Origin: Stictocephala bisonia
Lineage: Eukaryota > Arthropoda > Insecta > Hemiptera > Membracidae
Direction of reading: 5' to 3'
Assembly: GCA_035578905.1 (NCBI GenBank)
Contig: JAQJVL010000157.1
Location: 1,426,001 to 1,490,000 of the forward strand
DNA length: 64,000 nucleotides
How positions within the stretch are numbered: position 1 is the stretch's first letter; each line of letters begins with the position of its first letter. Both the position numbers and the translations under genes were made by a program. This document shows, one piece after another, positions 11,395 through 23,692 of this stretch. Below the pieces are notes generated by a model. It was not told the DNA's origin. It saw only the letters and a program-made list of their open reading frames with translations, and did not search any database.

Positions 11395-13366
11395 CTTAAT
11401 CGTGACAGTTGGCAGCGCTTAAGTCCCCCAAACACGATTGCTTCCGTCACGATGAGCCGCTCTCGTCAAGAATCCGACCAAAAAATCGATCGGTAGGTTC
11501 ACCCATCGATTCATCATACATGATCAAGCCTCTACCTAGCCATCACCGAGTCGTTGAATCACTTTCACCTTTACTACTTTTCCATTTTAAAGTTGCGGCC
11601 GTTTTTAGTTTTAAAGCTTAATATGTTAAAAAGACTACAAAATATACAACAATTGCAAAATTTTACTTTCATTAACGATGGTACAACTATTGTTAAGATC
11701 AAATAAATAATAAGTGATAAGTAGTAATTTTTGTACATGCAATTGTATTGTAATGTTTTGGCAATATTATCGAATTAGCATATTCTGTATTACAGAAATT
11801 ACAACTTGCCACTTATTATTGATTCGATCTTAACAATATTTGTCACATATTTTATGAAAGTAAAATGTTGTAATTCTTGTGTATTTTGTAGTTTGTTTGA
11901 AAAATTATACTGTATAGACATTACGCTTAAAAGCTAATATAGCTGCCATTTTAAAATGGTAAAAAGTAGGAACGAGATACTCTATATTGACTGGGTTGAA
12001 AGATAATATCATCAGGGGTTAATAAGCTATGATAAATTACGTAAAAACACATTCAGACAGACAGAAAACTAAGCATTTTAGGATATATGTATATGCAAAC
12101 TTTTTTTCTTAGTTTTCATGTACATAATCATGTCCCGAAGTCTTGAAGGGTTTTTTATGAGAACACCATGTATATGTTAAGTTAATAATTATTCTATAAT
12201 ATACCTGATTCCTTGTTACATACCTCGTTAAATTAACCAAGTATATTTCACTGGCCTCTGATATTTCTTTAGACATCACTAATAAATTTATTAATATAAG
12301 CTAATAAATAAAAATGTATTCTCAAAAGTCAAAAGAGAAAAACTAAGAAAAAATATAAAAAGCATTTAAACTATCTCTAATTATAATGTTTTATTAAATA
12401 ATTGACAGGTAACAACAATGAAACTTGGTGAAAAAGATCTTCATCCGTACCATGGTTGCGGAAGGAAGTTCTCATCACTTCCTGTCTCTGAAGTGATGGA
12501 AGCAGCGGCCACCGCCCCAAATATTTCCAACATGCTGGAGAGCCAAATGCCCAAACATTTCTCAGCGTATGCTCGCGTTTCATCGTGCCGGAAGCGATCG
12601 TGTATGTATGGGCCCCAGTCTAATCTAGCGAGGCGTCTTAACCCGGTTGGTCAGCAGCACTGTTTTATTGTTTATTACACTGCTTTGTGATGCATACTGC
12701 TACTAACTGCTAGACATGTCTAGTGCTTCTGCTCCATATACCATTGACAAGGTATGCTTAAACCATTTTTTTCAATTTTATGCAAGGAAAGATGAACGTA
12801 AGGGGCATTATGTGATAGGTTTGCTGATTGGAAGTTAGCAATGTTTTATTTCGTTATTTATATTTTAGTGCTATTTTGTTATCTGAAAGTAGTAATTCTT
12901 GGATTATGTATATTTATACAATATTGACAGCTACGAAACCTTAGCAAGCATGTCCGTGGAACTATCCCCAACAAATTCTTTGTACTTGCACCCAAAGAGT
13001 CAAGATTCATCCTTGCGTTCATTCTAATTCCTATTCCTATTCTATGTAGCTTTTCTTGATGTTGTAGAGCACCACCCTGTAACATTGTGCAATCAGTACA
13101 ATTAATAAGTATCGTCATGATTATGGTATTTTATGGGCTTTACCATGTCTAGTAGCGCATCTGAAGTATGTTTAAAGCCTACTTCCCACGGCCAGTGTTT
13201 TCACAGACATCAGGCGGCCCAATGTCGGTACACGAATAGCGTGTCGCCTGTGTATTATCATACAGGACCGTTCCAACGGCCCAAGACCTGTATAGGTGGC
13301 GCGACATAAAATGGCCGACCACAGGTCTTTGTAGTGACACCTCTTTTCCAATTTCGTACGGGACTT
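11395..13366. other. hAT 5' region, unassigned moderate-GC blocks
   Basis: Within the hAT, 12390-12690 and 13180-13366 are less AT-rich than their surroundings and carry short open frames on both strands. None shows a recognised domain. They may be older inserted repeats. Confidence 0.35.
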
Positions 13367-13610
13367 GTTAAGGCAGCCCCATCTGCTGCAGTGCTTCAAA
13401 TTCACCCTTACAACCATTATGTTTTGCTTTATTAATGTTTCTAATATCTCTAAGGTACAGTATTTCTCCATCTGGCTGCGGGTGTTTGTCCGGGCAGACC
13501 CACCTGTTGCAGTGCTTCAAATTCACCCTTACAACCATTATGTTTTGCTTTATTAATGTTTCTAATATTTCTAAGGTACAGAATTTCTCCATCTGGCTGC
13601 AGGTGTTTGT
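13367..13610. repeat. two-copy 121-bp tandem duplication
   Basis: The sequence around GCAGTGCTTCAAATTCACCC recurs exactly 121 bp later, and each copy ends with CCATCTGGCTGC. A few substitutions separate the copies. The duplicate keeps an open frame in the minus direction (MEKFCTLEILETLIKQNI), possibly an unrecognised retroelement scrap. Confidence 0.8.
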
Positions 13611-14437
13611 TCTTTTTCAAGCAAAACCTTTTTATCTTAAGATTGAATTTAATGCCAGGAAATGTTAAAACAACATCGAGGGTAACTCTAGCTTCTTCTT
13701 AGATCCTCTAATGACCATACCGACAGTCAATTAATCAATTAATTTTAGCTTGGTTTACAATTCACACACTTGCACTTTAAAATATGAATAATAATAAATT
13801 TTTTATAAGCAAATTTGTATTATATACTTTTTATTTTATAAACCTAAATTAAAAAAAAGTTTGGGTAAAATATGCACCAAACATGGAGTTTGGGCAAATT
13901 AAGCACATATATCACTATAGACAATATGTAGTACAGTAGCATACAATTTTTTCTGAGTGAAACACGGTGATTTTTATGTGGGTTACTTGAATTAAGCTCC
14001 ATAGACTTTAAATGTATGTTACATAGTTTTGAACTGATTTTAAAGGGTTGTTCAGACGTGTGAGAGAAATAGTATAGAAACAAAAACTCACTGTAAAAAA
14101 AAGATTTTCTCTTAAACTTAAACTAATATACTTTTACTTCAGGGTGTTTTTGTTTAATTTTAACAGAAACAGTCCCAAAAGTTTTAAAATCTTATCCAGG
14201 TTATGAGTACGTTAGTTAATGACTACTCGTAATGGGAATTCCTATTCAACTTTCAGTTTTCCTGATTTTAAATTAAATTAAGTATATGATTCAACTGTGA
14301 CTCATTAATATTACTACAACTGTTGTCAAATTATAAAAATGTTCAATGTTTTAAACTAATGTTTATTTTTATAATTGTATAATTAATTTGTAAAATATGA
14401 AATAAATATTATTTAATCAGTAAACAAGTTATCTGTA
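13611..14437. other. no gene recognised
   Basis: AT-rich stretch inside the hAT. Only short unsupported frames are present. Confidence 0.5.
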
Positions 14438-14754
14438 CAGGGTGTAACAAAAAGGTTGGACTGACTTTGAATTTTTAGATTATATGTGTAATTCTAAGCT
14501 AAAAATTAATTGTAATGATTTAAAATATTCTTGTATTATTTAATAGTACCTTCTAAAATGAACTTGTTTACTAAGTTTGTAATAATCGTAAAGATAACAA
14601 CAAAGATATAATAATGTTAATTGTTTTATTAAAAAAACAAAATGGCATTTAGCTGCTAAAAAAGTCAAAATTAAAAAAATGTATTGTTCATTTTTAGCTT
14701 AGAATTACACATATAATCTAAAAATGCATAGTCCAACCTTTTTGTAACACCCTT
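14438..14754. mobile_element. 317-bp MITE with GGGTGTAACAAAAAGG ends
   Basis: It begins CAGGGTGTAACAAAAAGG and ends with the inverted copy CCTTTTTGTAACACCCTT, with TA on both sides (14436-14437 and 14755-14756). The second layer (GATTATATGTGTAATTCTAA and its reverse complement) extends the inverted repeat to about 70 bp. TA duplication and the hairpin layout suit a Tc1/mariner-type MITE. A related partial copy lies at 58911. Confidence 0.88.
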
Positions 14755-15535
14755 TATATATATATATATATTGCATCTTATTTACATGCAAAGGTAATTT
14801 TAATTTTGCATTAAAAACAATTAACAAAAATCTGAAAATGATACAATTAAGTTAATTTTATCTTTTGTGTAAAATTTATCTGAAGTTTCCGATTGTCAGT
14901 TATAGTTCATAATCATAGTAAGTAACGTGAATCATAGACTGCCATCTTGTATGTTATTGTACTTTTGTAAAATTGGTTAAACCGTGGGAAATAAAATAAA
15001 ATAAAAAACAATTAAGTAATAAAAAAATCACGTGACTTAGTGACTTTCTTGAGCGTGTCGTAGGTTACACCAGGGTTCCGAATTAAACACCGACTCTTGC
15101 CCACTAGGTGTTAGTGCGTCTATAACATATGGCCCTCTCCCACCACACCTGTCCCACACCACAGCGTGATTCCGCCCACCCATACACGTACAGTGGTATT
15201 GACCCACCCGCCCGCCCATACATGTACAGTGGTACTCTCTGGGCAAAGCCCTCACTCACTCACTCATCACTGATTCTCCAACATCCCATTTAGGTAGAGA
15301 GCTTAAATTTTGTACACTGTTTAGGTCTTAAATAGGACAACAAATTTTCATCTTGATAAAATACTCCTAAGGGGTATAAACTACCCCCCAAAAGATTGTT
15401 CCATAAGGATAAAATTGGGTTGATTTTAGAACAATTTTAGCAGCTATTTTGTAAATAAATAAAATGTTTAATTTTTATGATTAACATTACTATTGTAAAT
15501 TTCAGATGGAGTTGATATTGGTATTCCTCGTTGTT
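14755..15535. other. no gene; dispersed-repeat motif
   Basis: At 15170-15235 two copies of a motif with CATACACGTACAGTGGTA and TTGACCCACCCGCC occur. A similar stretch with ACACGTACA...TGGTGTTGACCCACC lies at about 56075-56135, so this is a dispersed repeat of unknown type. Confidence 0.5.
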
Positions 15536-15705
15536 AATAAATTTTTACAAAATCACCTATAAATAATACATTTTTCGAGGCCTTTTGCCAGCAAAGCTGG
15601 CATCATCAGGCAACACAAATTTATATAAATTTGTGTTGCCTGATGACGGCCTTGAAAAAAGTATGATTTATTGGTGATTTTGTAAAAATGTATTATCAAC
15701 ATTAC
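15536..15705. repeat. inverted repeat with paired CCTGATGA motifs
   Basis: AAATTTTTACAAAATCACC at the left is mirrored by GGTGATTTTGTAAAAATG at the right. The centre is CAACACAAATTTATATAAAT followed by TTGTGTTG, with a core of near-perfect complementarity. Each arm, read outward, has GTTGCCTGATGA followed by a GGCC-containing stretch and GAAAAA. The left arm has an extra small hairpin (GCCAGCTTTGCTGGC). It looks like two copies of one tail sequence joined head to head. Confidence 0.75.
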
Positions 15706-16572
15706 TATTGATGCATTTTTAATATTATACCACAGTATAAAACACCAAAACACCCAGTAGCGACACTCCAATTAAAAATGTGTGACAAGCACGGCACTAG
15801 TGATCATAGCGACAGGAGCAGGGAAGTGCATATTTCTGCTTTGTATTTACATCCACAGCTGTTATTAGTAAATGTCAAATAATCTGTCATGGCCCTTTTT
15901 CTATTGATATTATTCCACCTATTTGCAAGACACAATTCAAAACAACGGTATTGGAGTGTAGTTTATGCTCTTGCTGTTAGGATCGCTAGCGTCGCACTAG
16001 TCCCACAGCAATTAAATGAGAATGTCGCTAATGGATGTTTTATACTATGTTAATATCACAGTGTAAAACATTGAGAACTTATATTAATAATTGTAGCAAC
16101 GCAAGTTTTTATTTATTATTTTTATAAATTAAGTCAAAAAAAATTAAAAGAAAAATAAATTGACTTTAAATTTTTTTACAGATTTTACTTTTTACTTTTA
16201 TACGGTAAAAAGTAAAATTTGTAAATAAATTTAATATTGTGATTTTACTTTTTACAGTTAATCACATTTTTTAATTTCACGCTTCAGAGAAGTGACACCT
16301 CCTACCAACGGTACAGGGTAAATCCTTTAAAGGACAAAGAGACAAGATTTTTAGATAAAAATAAATGTTGCATTTTCATTAACATCATTTTAAATAGCTA
16401 AACCTTTATTCACACAGTTCAATATTTTTGGAGGCTACTACATCAATTTATCAATTTTAAATTGGCATAGACATTTGGGTTAAATATATCTAGCCTTCTT
16501 AATAAAAACAAACGCTCTAAAATTGGCATAAGGATTATATTGTAGTACCTACTGTATTTATATTGTTCTAGG
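15706..16572. other. hAT 5' region, no further feature
   Basis: AT-rich; contains short inverted stretches of TTTTACTTTTTA type near 16180-16260. No coding sequence was recognised. Confidence 0.45.
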
Positions 16573-17737
16573 ATGGGTCCAAAAAACCGTCTGGAAGTGC
16601 TTTAAAAAAAGCGAGAGAAGCAAGAAATGAGGCTGGAAAAAACTAGCATTCAGTTTAGGAAGGTGGCTGAACCACAGGAAACATGCCAGGACCATTCACT
16701 GATCTCGAATTGACCCATGAGGAAGAAAAGTCAGAAGAGCAAGATGTACGGAAAAACGAGGAGAATGCCTATGGCCATATTGATTATGAAAAAGAAAAGA
16801 CGAAAGAACAAAAAAAACGAGGAGACAACCCATGGTACTGATCATGATGAAGAAGAAAATATAGAAGAGCAAGATGAACGAAAAGAAGAGGAAAACACCC
16901 ATGGTCATGATGGCGAAGAAGAAGAAATGATAGAAGAGCAAGAAGAACATGCAAGAGAAAAGGAGAACACATGCGTATATGATGATGGCATTAATTTTTA
17001 ATGGCAGAGGAAGAGGTGATCGCAGAAGTCATTTATGATGACCCGTGCAAGTGGCCGAATGTCAATGATGCAGTGCGAGTTGAGCTCTTTGAACCTAGCC
17101 CGTAAACTGTAGATATAGATCATTTTAATTTCCCTACATCAGATGATGAAAGACATTTAAGTAAAATTTTATTTTTCAAAGAACTTCTGAATGGAGAAAG
17201 AGTCAAAAGACAGTGGATGATTTACAGCAAATCGAAAAATGCTGTATTCTGTTTCCCTTGCATTTTGTTTGGAAATAAATGTAAATCCTCAGGTACATTT
17301 CCTGATACGAATTTAGGATTTAATGACTGAAACATCTAAATCCTCAAATAAAACTGCACGAAAATTCAGAAAGACACAGAAAGTGTTATGTGCAATGGAA
17401 AGAACTTGAGGTAAAGCTCAAGAAGAAAATGTGTTTGGATGCTTTCAAAGATGTATTGAATCTGAGAAAGAAAAATGGCATGAGATATTAAAAATAATTG
17501 TCGATGTAGTAATGTACTGCGCCAAAAACAACCTACCACTAAGAGGATGGTTTGCTTCTATCAGTGATCAGAACTGCGGCGTATTTTTCAGCACGTTAGA
17601 GCTCATAAGTCACTACCACCCATTGCTCAAACAACGTATTTATTAAATTAAATCCAAGAAAAATTCCATAAGCTACTTTTCACTGAAAATCCATAATGAG
17701 ATAATTGATCTTCTGGGAAATAGAGTGCAAGCTAATA
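16573..17737 (+). pseudogene. hAT transposase (ZMYM1-like), N-terminal part
   Basis: A frame entering through PSGSALKKAREARNEA is followed by an acidic low-complexity stretch (16717-17000). Next comes the TTF-type zinc-finger region, WPNVNDAVRVELFEP, then RQWMIYSKSKNAVFCFPC and ILFGNKC. The segment to about 17735 corresponds to the start of the DUF4371 catalytic region and ends at NRVQANT, where the Tigger is inserted. Stops and frameshifts occur throughout. Family assignment rests on the WLIYS.S...FCF.C signature of ZMYM1-like hAT proteins. Confidence 0.8.
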
Positions 17738-18145
17738 CAGGTAGTCCTCGTTATACGCGGTAGATATGTTCCGCCTAAGCGCCGCTTATAACGAAACCGC
17801 GTATAACGAGTCGGAGCTAAAGCGGGTTACGCCACTGTAGCCACAGCAGGCCGGCCTACTGCTTATTAGTACTGTACGCAATTCAAACTACAATATCATA
17901 AGATTATCAAAAGATTAATTAATTGTTTTGGAAATATAATAAAAATGTAGGCCTATAATAATTCATCAACTCCTTTTATTGAATCCAAATTTGACTACTA
18001 CATGAACAAACAAAATAAGAACGTACAGTATAAATGTATATAGGCATACTTTAATTAAAAATTAAATTCAAAGAGAAAAGGATATTAAAAAGTAATGAAA
18101 GTACTGTACAGTACATAACTAAAAAAGTACATCACATACAATAGT

Positions 18146-18309
18146 TCAATCTTTTGATGTGCCTGCCACTGGGCTGGGAGGGTCAGACTGCCCGCCTTTG
18201 TTTACGTCTGACGTCTGCTTACCAGGTGTTTGAACCTTTTCAGCTGTTTGGGAGAAAAATGTCTTAATCGAGAGCTGGGTTTTTGTTTTTAATTTATTGT
18301 TATATAGTT
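18146..18309 (-). pseudogene. Tigger transposase C-terminal end
   Basis: On the minus strand, continuing across the LTR insertion from 24361, the frame reads RELYNNKLKTKTQLSIKTFF, then SQTAEKVQTPGKQTSDV and stops at 18146. The IKTFF motif is the usual C-terminal signature of pogo-like transposases (xITxFFK). The AGTT at 18306-18309 is the duplicated target, so the LTR element broke the gene here. Confidence 0.8.
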
Positions 18310-18978
18310 TGTGGCGAGCGCCACCCGCGGGCGGAGATGCAACTATCGCGTGCGCATGCGCGAGGATCTGGGAAGGGTGCGGTGTACGCAGTCGTCGCCA
18401 CGCAGGGGAGTCGTCGACACGCAGTGGTGGAGACGCCGGGACGAGTGAGGCCGCTCACTCGACAGCTAAGTTTCCTAGTTTTAGTATTCTTTCTAAATTA
18501 ATAATATCTATTATGTTTCGGTTAGGCTAAATTAACCATTAAGGGGGGGGAGTAGTTTCCGATGGGTAGGTTTTAATCAGTCAATTAAATGTAGGGTTTG
18601 GGAAGTCTAGGGCACGAGGGGATCGCAGCCAACCAGTTATTTTACCATTATACTAAATCTCTTAATTAACCTGTAATTAAATTACCCTTAAGGTAGATCA
18701 CTCTTAGTGCTGATCAAAGCTGGTTGTGATTGATAGGCACCGTTCGCAAGCACTCACGCGGCCAACACCATTGTACCAGCCCGCACGTTTCTAACGTGGT
18801 GGAACAGGCGACGATTATTAATCAGCGATGATTTCACACGGCCTCTGGTAATTAATCTTTTGCTATTCAATTCAATCTATAACTGCGCATTTAATCCGGG
18901 TTCATTTTCGCGCCTTACCCCGCAATTTGCCAGCCAAGCACATCTCATATCATCCATTTTACGTCGCCGTCCGCCGCA
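18310..18978 (+). repeat. 5' LTR
   Basis: 669 bp, starting TGTGGCGAGCGCC and ending CGCCGTCCGCCGCA. It is nearly identical to 23693-24360; differences seen by eye are one base in the GGTGCGGTGTACGC stretch, one extra C near 18474 and three substitutions in the last 30 bp. Confidence 0.95.
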
Positions 18979-18996
18979 ATTGGTAGCAGAGCGTTC
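18979..18996 (+). promoter_or_regulatory. likely primer-binding site
   Basis: Directly after the 5' LTR comes ATTGGTAGCAGAGCGTTC. TGG complements the CCA tail of a tRNA and the following bases would pair with an acceptor stem. The matching tRNA was not identified. Confidence 0.55.
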
Positions 18997-20711
18997 GGAG
19001 CGTTCAGAGTAAAAATTAAATATTTTTTTTTTTATGAGTGAAATAGCAGTTTAGCAATAAATATAGATGTTTTATTAGTAAAAAGGTCGGTTAGCTTACA
19101 CGAAGAGAAGCCGATACGGACATGTCGGTCACGGCACGGGCATGTCACGAGTATGTCGTCACGAGCATGTCGGCCGACCGGCAAACATGACTTTCACTCC
19201 TAGCAATCAACGATAAAGCAACAAATTTTCGAATTACTAGAATTGAATTTAGGGCAATATTATTTTCAACAAGGTGATTTAATTTTTCTGGTTAATAAAT
19301 ACGGAGAACAATGACGATGGGAATCTAGAGGTACGCGTCTGCGGTGTAGACGGGCGGTTTCGTTCGTTTTTAAACCTGTCTATAGGCTGCGACGGCGTGC
19401 ATCCGGTGATGTCAGCATTGTCAAGTTCCGTATATGTTCCTCATTTTGCAATTCATTCAAGAAAGATGAATAATAAAAATGAAGGGAGGAGAAGTCAAGA
19501 ATTCAATTTTGTGTGAATTTTCCTTTTACACGGACGCGTGAGTGCATTTAATAATATACCTTCGAACCTCGTGACCACAATTGTTGAATTTGGGGAGTTT
19601 AATTAAAGGAAAAAATATTCAGATTTATATAAATAACGTCAGAAATATTAACTATCAATCTTATAAAGCAATATCAAATATTTATCCAAGTCTGCAGGAA
19701 ATTCATTCCACTCTAGCCATTAGTGCAAATACGAAAGCCAATAGTTTTGGATGGGTTTTTTCATTCATTTTATTTAAGTAATTGGTAATAGTTTAATTTT
19801 ATTTAAGATGTGCGATGCAATCTATTTTTAAGTACACCTTGTGATAAAGAATTTTGTGACAGATATTCTCAAAGCTTGGGTTACATCCAACTACCTAGGA
19901 GATTTCACGCTAATTATTTTCCAAGCGAAGTTAATAATAGTGTAGTCCTCTTTTCCAAAATGAATAAGTGAAAATCTATTAAAAAGGGAAAAAAATGTAA
20001 AAAAAATATATAAAAATTAATGTAAAAATGTAAAAAAAAAATGTAAAAACAAATGTAAAAAATGTAAAAAAAAAAAAAAAGAGTAACTATGTGAGGATTT
20101 AATAAGACTGAAAATAAAATTTCGCTTGGGAAATCTCGGAGTAACCTGAGTGGAGAGGCAATTAGCCATTGATTAATGTTTCTATTATTTACAGTATGTA
20201 ATGTATTCTAGTGATTATGTACAGTTCATATTAAGTTAAGTTTAGCATATTTTCTTTTCAGCCAGTATTAAATGTCACCCCAGCAAGCTATTAGCAGGTA
20301 TTCCAGCTATACTTGAGCATTATCGATCGGCACAGTAGAAACCGGTTTTATCCACTCCAAGACACCCAACCGTGTCTAGCTGAACTTATTGGTTGCACAA
20401 ATACACTGACGAATATTACTAACTAAAAGTGGAACAATTCTTTTAAATAAATATCGCATTTAGGCATTTAAAAAAGCAAGAAAATATAAATTGTATTTGT
20501 AATTTTATTAATTAATTAATTGACCATTGAACAATGAATTTTATTAATTAATTAATTGGACATTTGTCAATGAATTAAATTCAAATAAATTAATAAATTA
20601 AAAATAAATTCAATTTCAAATAAGTTCAATTAGTGAAGGCAACAGTTAATTTTTTAAGGGGATTTTTTTAGGGTATTTTGTAAATAATAGGGTTTTTTCT
20701 GACTGACCAAC
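18997..20711 (+). other. Gypsy interior, no coding region
   Basis: Leader and deleted gag-pol zone. It includes a short GTCGGTCACGG/CATGTC-rich block near 19110-19180 and A-rich low-complexity sequence near 19980-20085, but no gag or pol motif. Confidence 0.6.
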
Positions 20712-21170
20712 CTGCATTGGTTCCAAGTGGCTTTCAATTCCGCCCAGCACGACAGCACAGGCGTCACGCCTGCTAGCTTGTTCCTGGGTAGGGAAATTAA
20801 ACATCCGCTTCAATTAGCGTGGAGGCTCGACGAGCTAGTGCCCTCGGCCCCGCAGATTCCAACGGAGCAGCGCTGGAAACAAGCGTTAGACGCTCTGCGT
20901 CGCGCGAGACAAAAGCGCGAGGCGTACTACAACAGGGACAAAAAGCCCCATAATTTCAAACCGGGTGATTGGGTTATGTATAGACTACATCCCCAGTCCA
21001 AAGCGGCCGATAATGTGAATTACAAACTCATGCCACAATGGTCCAACCCGTGTGTGATAGGCCGATTCACCACACCGGTCACCGTGCAGTTAGTGAAACC
21101 ATCGACGGGGAGCTTTGTAACGTCGGCACACGTTTCTCAATTAAAACGTTTTTTTCAGCCCCAGTTTTAG
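20712..21170 (+). pseudogene. Gypsy integrase C-terminal fragment
   Basis: The open frame reads LHWFQVAFNSAQHDSTGVTP, then ASLFLGREIKHPL, KREAYYNRDKKP and FKPGDWVMYRLHPQS, ending with HVSQLKRFFQ. The first block is the end of the integrase core (AxNxxxHxSTGxTPxxLxxGRE); the VMYRLHP...PQWSNPCVIG part is its C-terminal strand-rich domain. There is no start codon; a stop lies just upstream at 20700. The catalytic DDE residues are missing. It is read for 150 codons without breaks, which fits a recent deletion derivative. Confidence 0.88.
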
Positions 21171-23397
21171 TATGGCCGGGTGAGTGCTATGCGACGGTCC
21201 CTAGCCTAGGTTAGTGTAGCTCTTAAGTTCTATCTTCCTTTCCTTTCCTTCATTCTATCTACACGTCTTCCCGCGTTTAAATTTTCTTCCAAACGACACC
21301 TCTAGTTACCACGGGGTCGGGCGTTTGAGTCTAAGGGATTTCTTTACGAGGACTTCCCTACAAATTGCCCGACGTCCTGTTGACGTGAGGCGCCGAAAAG
21401 TTAATTTTTTTTATCAATTAGGTTAAAGAAATCATTTCATAAGTTCCTTAATTCCAGTATAAACAAAAGCTGTGAAATATTTTTGTGTTTGTTTTTTCGT
21501 AATTCACTTTTGTTTATGCTGCTTGCCCGGCACACAGCTGGCGGATAAGCCATCGTGAGGTGAGTCGACACGCCTCAGGATAGTCGCAGTGTCACACACA
21601 CACACACACGCACACGCACACGTCACACACACATAGTAGTACTACATTCGTCGTCACACCTACACATGACTATCTCTGTTCTGTCTATCACTTTTCTTTT
21701 CTATTTAGTACTTAAGGATGCCAACAATGAGCCAGGGATACGGGCAGATTGAATTTAAGTAGTACAGTAAAGTTAAGTGTATGAAACAAGGTTATTTAGC
21801 GCGATGTATTAGGAACGATCATTAGGAGCAAGACAAACATGTCAGAATTGACAATGAACCAATTAGTTATAAGAATTGAATTTTCTAGTATTAAATATTG
21901 TATTATATATATCTATTCGGGTGTTGGCATATAATTTAAGGTAGCTGTAAGATTAAAACCTAGTATATTATTTGGGAGCGCGGTCAATATAGGAATAGAC
22001 TGCACATAGCCCAAAATATTATTCTTGGAAGTAAGAGGGCGAAAGATGACGTCGAGCGACGGTCTTATCGCATTCCTTTGTTCGGCTGCGAGACCTACAA
22101 CAGACAGACGGACGCTACAACAATACACCACAATGGGGAATTGGCCCAAGCCACAATCTATTAGGTCACTTTTAATTTTAACATAATCACATTTAAAATT
22201 TAATAATCAACCTTAATAATTAATATCCTACCTTCACCTCCACTTGTCAGCTTAAAAAACAGCTTAAAAAGGGTCCATTACTAGAGTCACCTGAGATGTT
22301 TTTATACGTTACCAACCTCACATACAGACCGACTTAACGTTTACCTTTTTTTTTTTCTCACCGACAGTTTTCCCATCGCGTTTACTAACGACCGACGTAC
22401 GCACAGACTAGGCAGTGTTTCTCTCCAGCATTTATCTACCAATATATTTAATAAGCAAAGATTGCAGGGAAGTGTAACGTGTGTCAAACAATAGAGCTAA
22501 GTTTACTAATTTCAATTATTGTATTTAATATAAAGCTTCACATTTAATTTTCATTTTATATTAATATTTTTTTCATTTATTTTTAACCTTTATTATATTA
22601 GTATTTTGCTGTAATTCACGATTCTTTAGTCAACCATAACTAATTTAAATCAAGTAAATTCCTTTTCTTTCAAATTAGCGATTAATTAGAATTACCTTAC
22701 CATTTAAGATAGTCGCGGGGGGGATTTGCGTCCGATAAGGGCATGTGTCAGCGACTTGCGGATGAATAACTAAGTGTGAGTCTACTGGTTCAACCAATTC
22801 AAGGGATGTCAGTCCAGTTACGCCATCTATGAACAACGACCACCCGCCTTTCAGCTATCCTATCGTCCATCGGCTGAGCCCTGGATTGAGGAGGGGCAGT
22901 AATTCAGCTCTCCGGCCACTATTGGTCTATATACCAATCTCATAGTGTGAAGCACATTGTCATCTTATTGCATTTCGGCATGGATTACCATATCTGACCT
23001 CCAACTATGGCGGGTAGTGGCGCATTCAACTACCTTGAGGCATGGGTTGCCCCACCAGAAGTTGCTGCATCTATTTTAAATCACTATTATGTAGTGCACA
23101 CAGCCGCTGTTGCGGCTAACTCAACATCATGGATACCCAACATCATGGCTATTAGCCCTATACAAGTATCAACTAACCAGAGTGGTGAATCCACACGGCG
23201 TGATCAGAACCGGTGGAAGATGTGACACCAATCGGATCCATCCTACTATAGCCACCATTTCGCTGACACACTCCCGCACCACTTCAGATTTAGTTTTAGT
23301 TCCAGCAAAATGGTTAGGATTAGTTTTACTGTTAGGATCATTAATAGATAAGTAGTTATTTTGCCGCGCGAGCCGACACACCTTACCTTCTATTTAA

Positions 23398-23436
<39 letters not shown>

Positions 23437-23680
23437 GGAAAAAGAGAAGAACTTTAGAACACTGACCGCTGCATCAACCAACCAACTGTTGACAACTTAC
23501 AACACATCCCCGCAGAATCACCTTCGTACGTAGAGCACCTCCCTGCTGGAGGAGAGGCGGACTCTTCGGACCCCCCAGGATTTGAGCCAGACAAGCTGAG
23601 CCCCACACCTTCCTTCCCTCTCACCTAAGAAAAAAAAAAAAAAAAAAACAAATAAAAATAAATAAAAAAAACACATTTTT
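21171..23680 (+). other. Gypsy 3' interior, non-coding
   Basis: Long 3' region without recognised frames. It has a CA-rich microsatellite at about 21593-21635 and a run of about 34 A at 23399-23432. A second A-rich run lies near 23631-23670. Confidence 0.6.
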
Positions 23681-23692
23681 AGGGGGGGAGAT
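23681..23692 (+). promoter_or_regulatory. polypurine tract
   Basis: AGGGGGGGAGAT lies immediately before the 3' LTR, in the correct place to prime plus-strand synthesis. Confidence 0.8.

Noticed and set aside
12377..12690. Overlapping frames on both strands as a possible gene
   Set aside because: No domain, no splice or start context and not conserved-looking; kept only as an unassigned block.
16696..16950. Hydrophobic Phe-rich minus-strand frames
   Set aside because: Antisense of the acidic, AAG/GAA-rich stretch of the hAT transposase, not a membrane protein.
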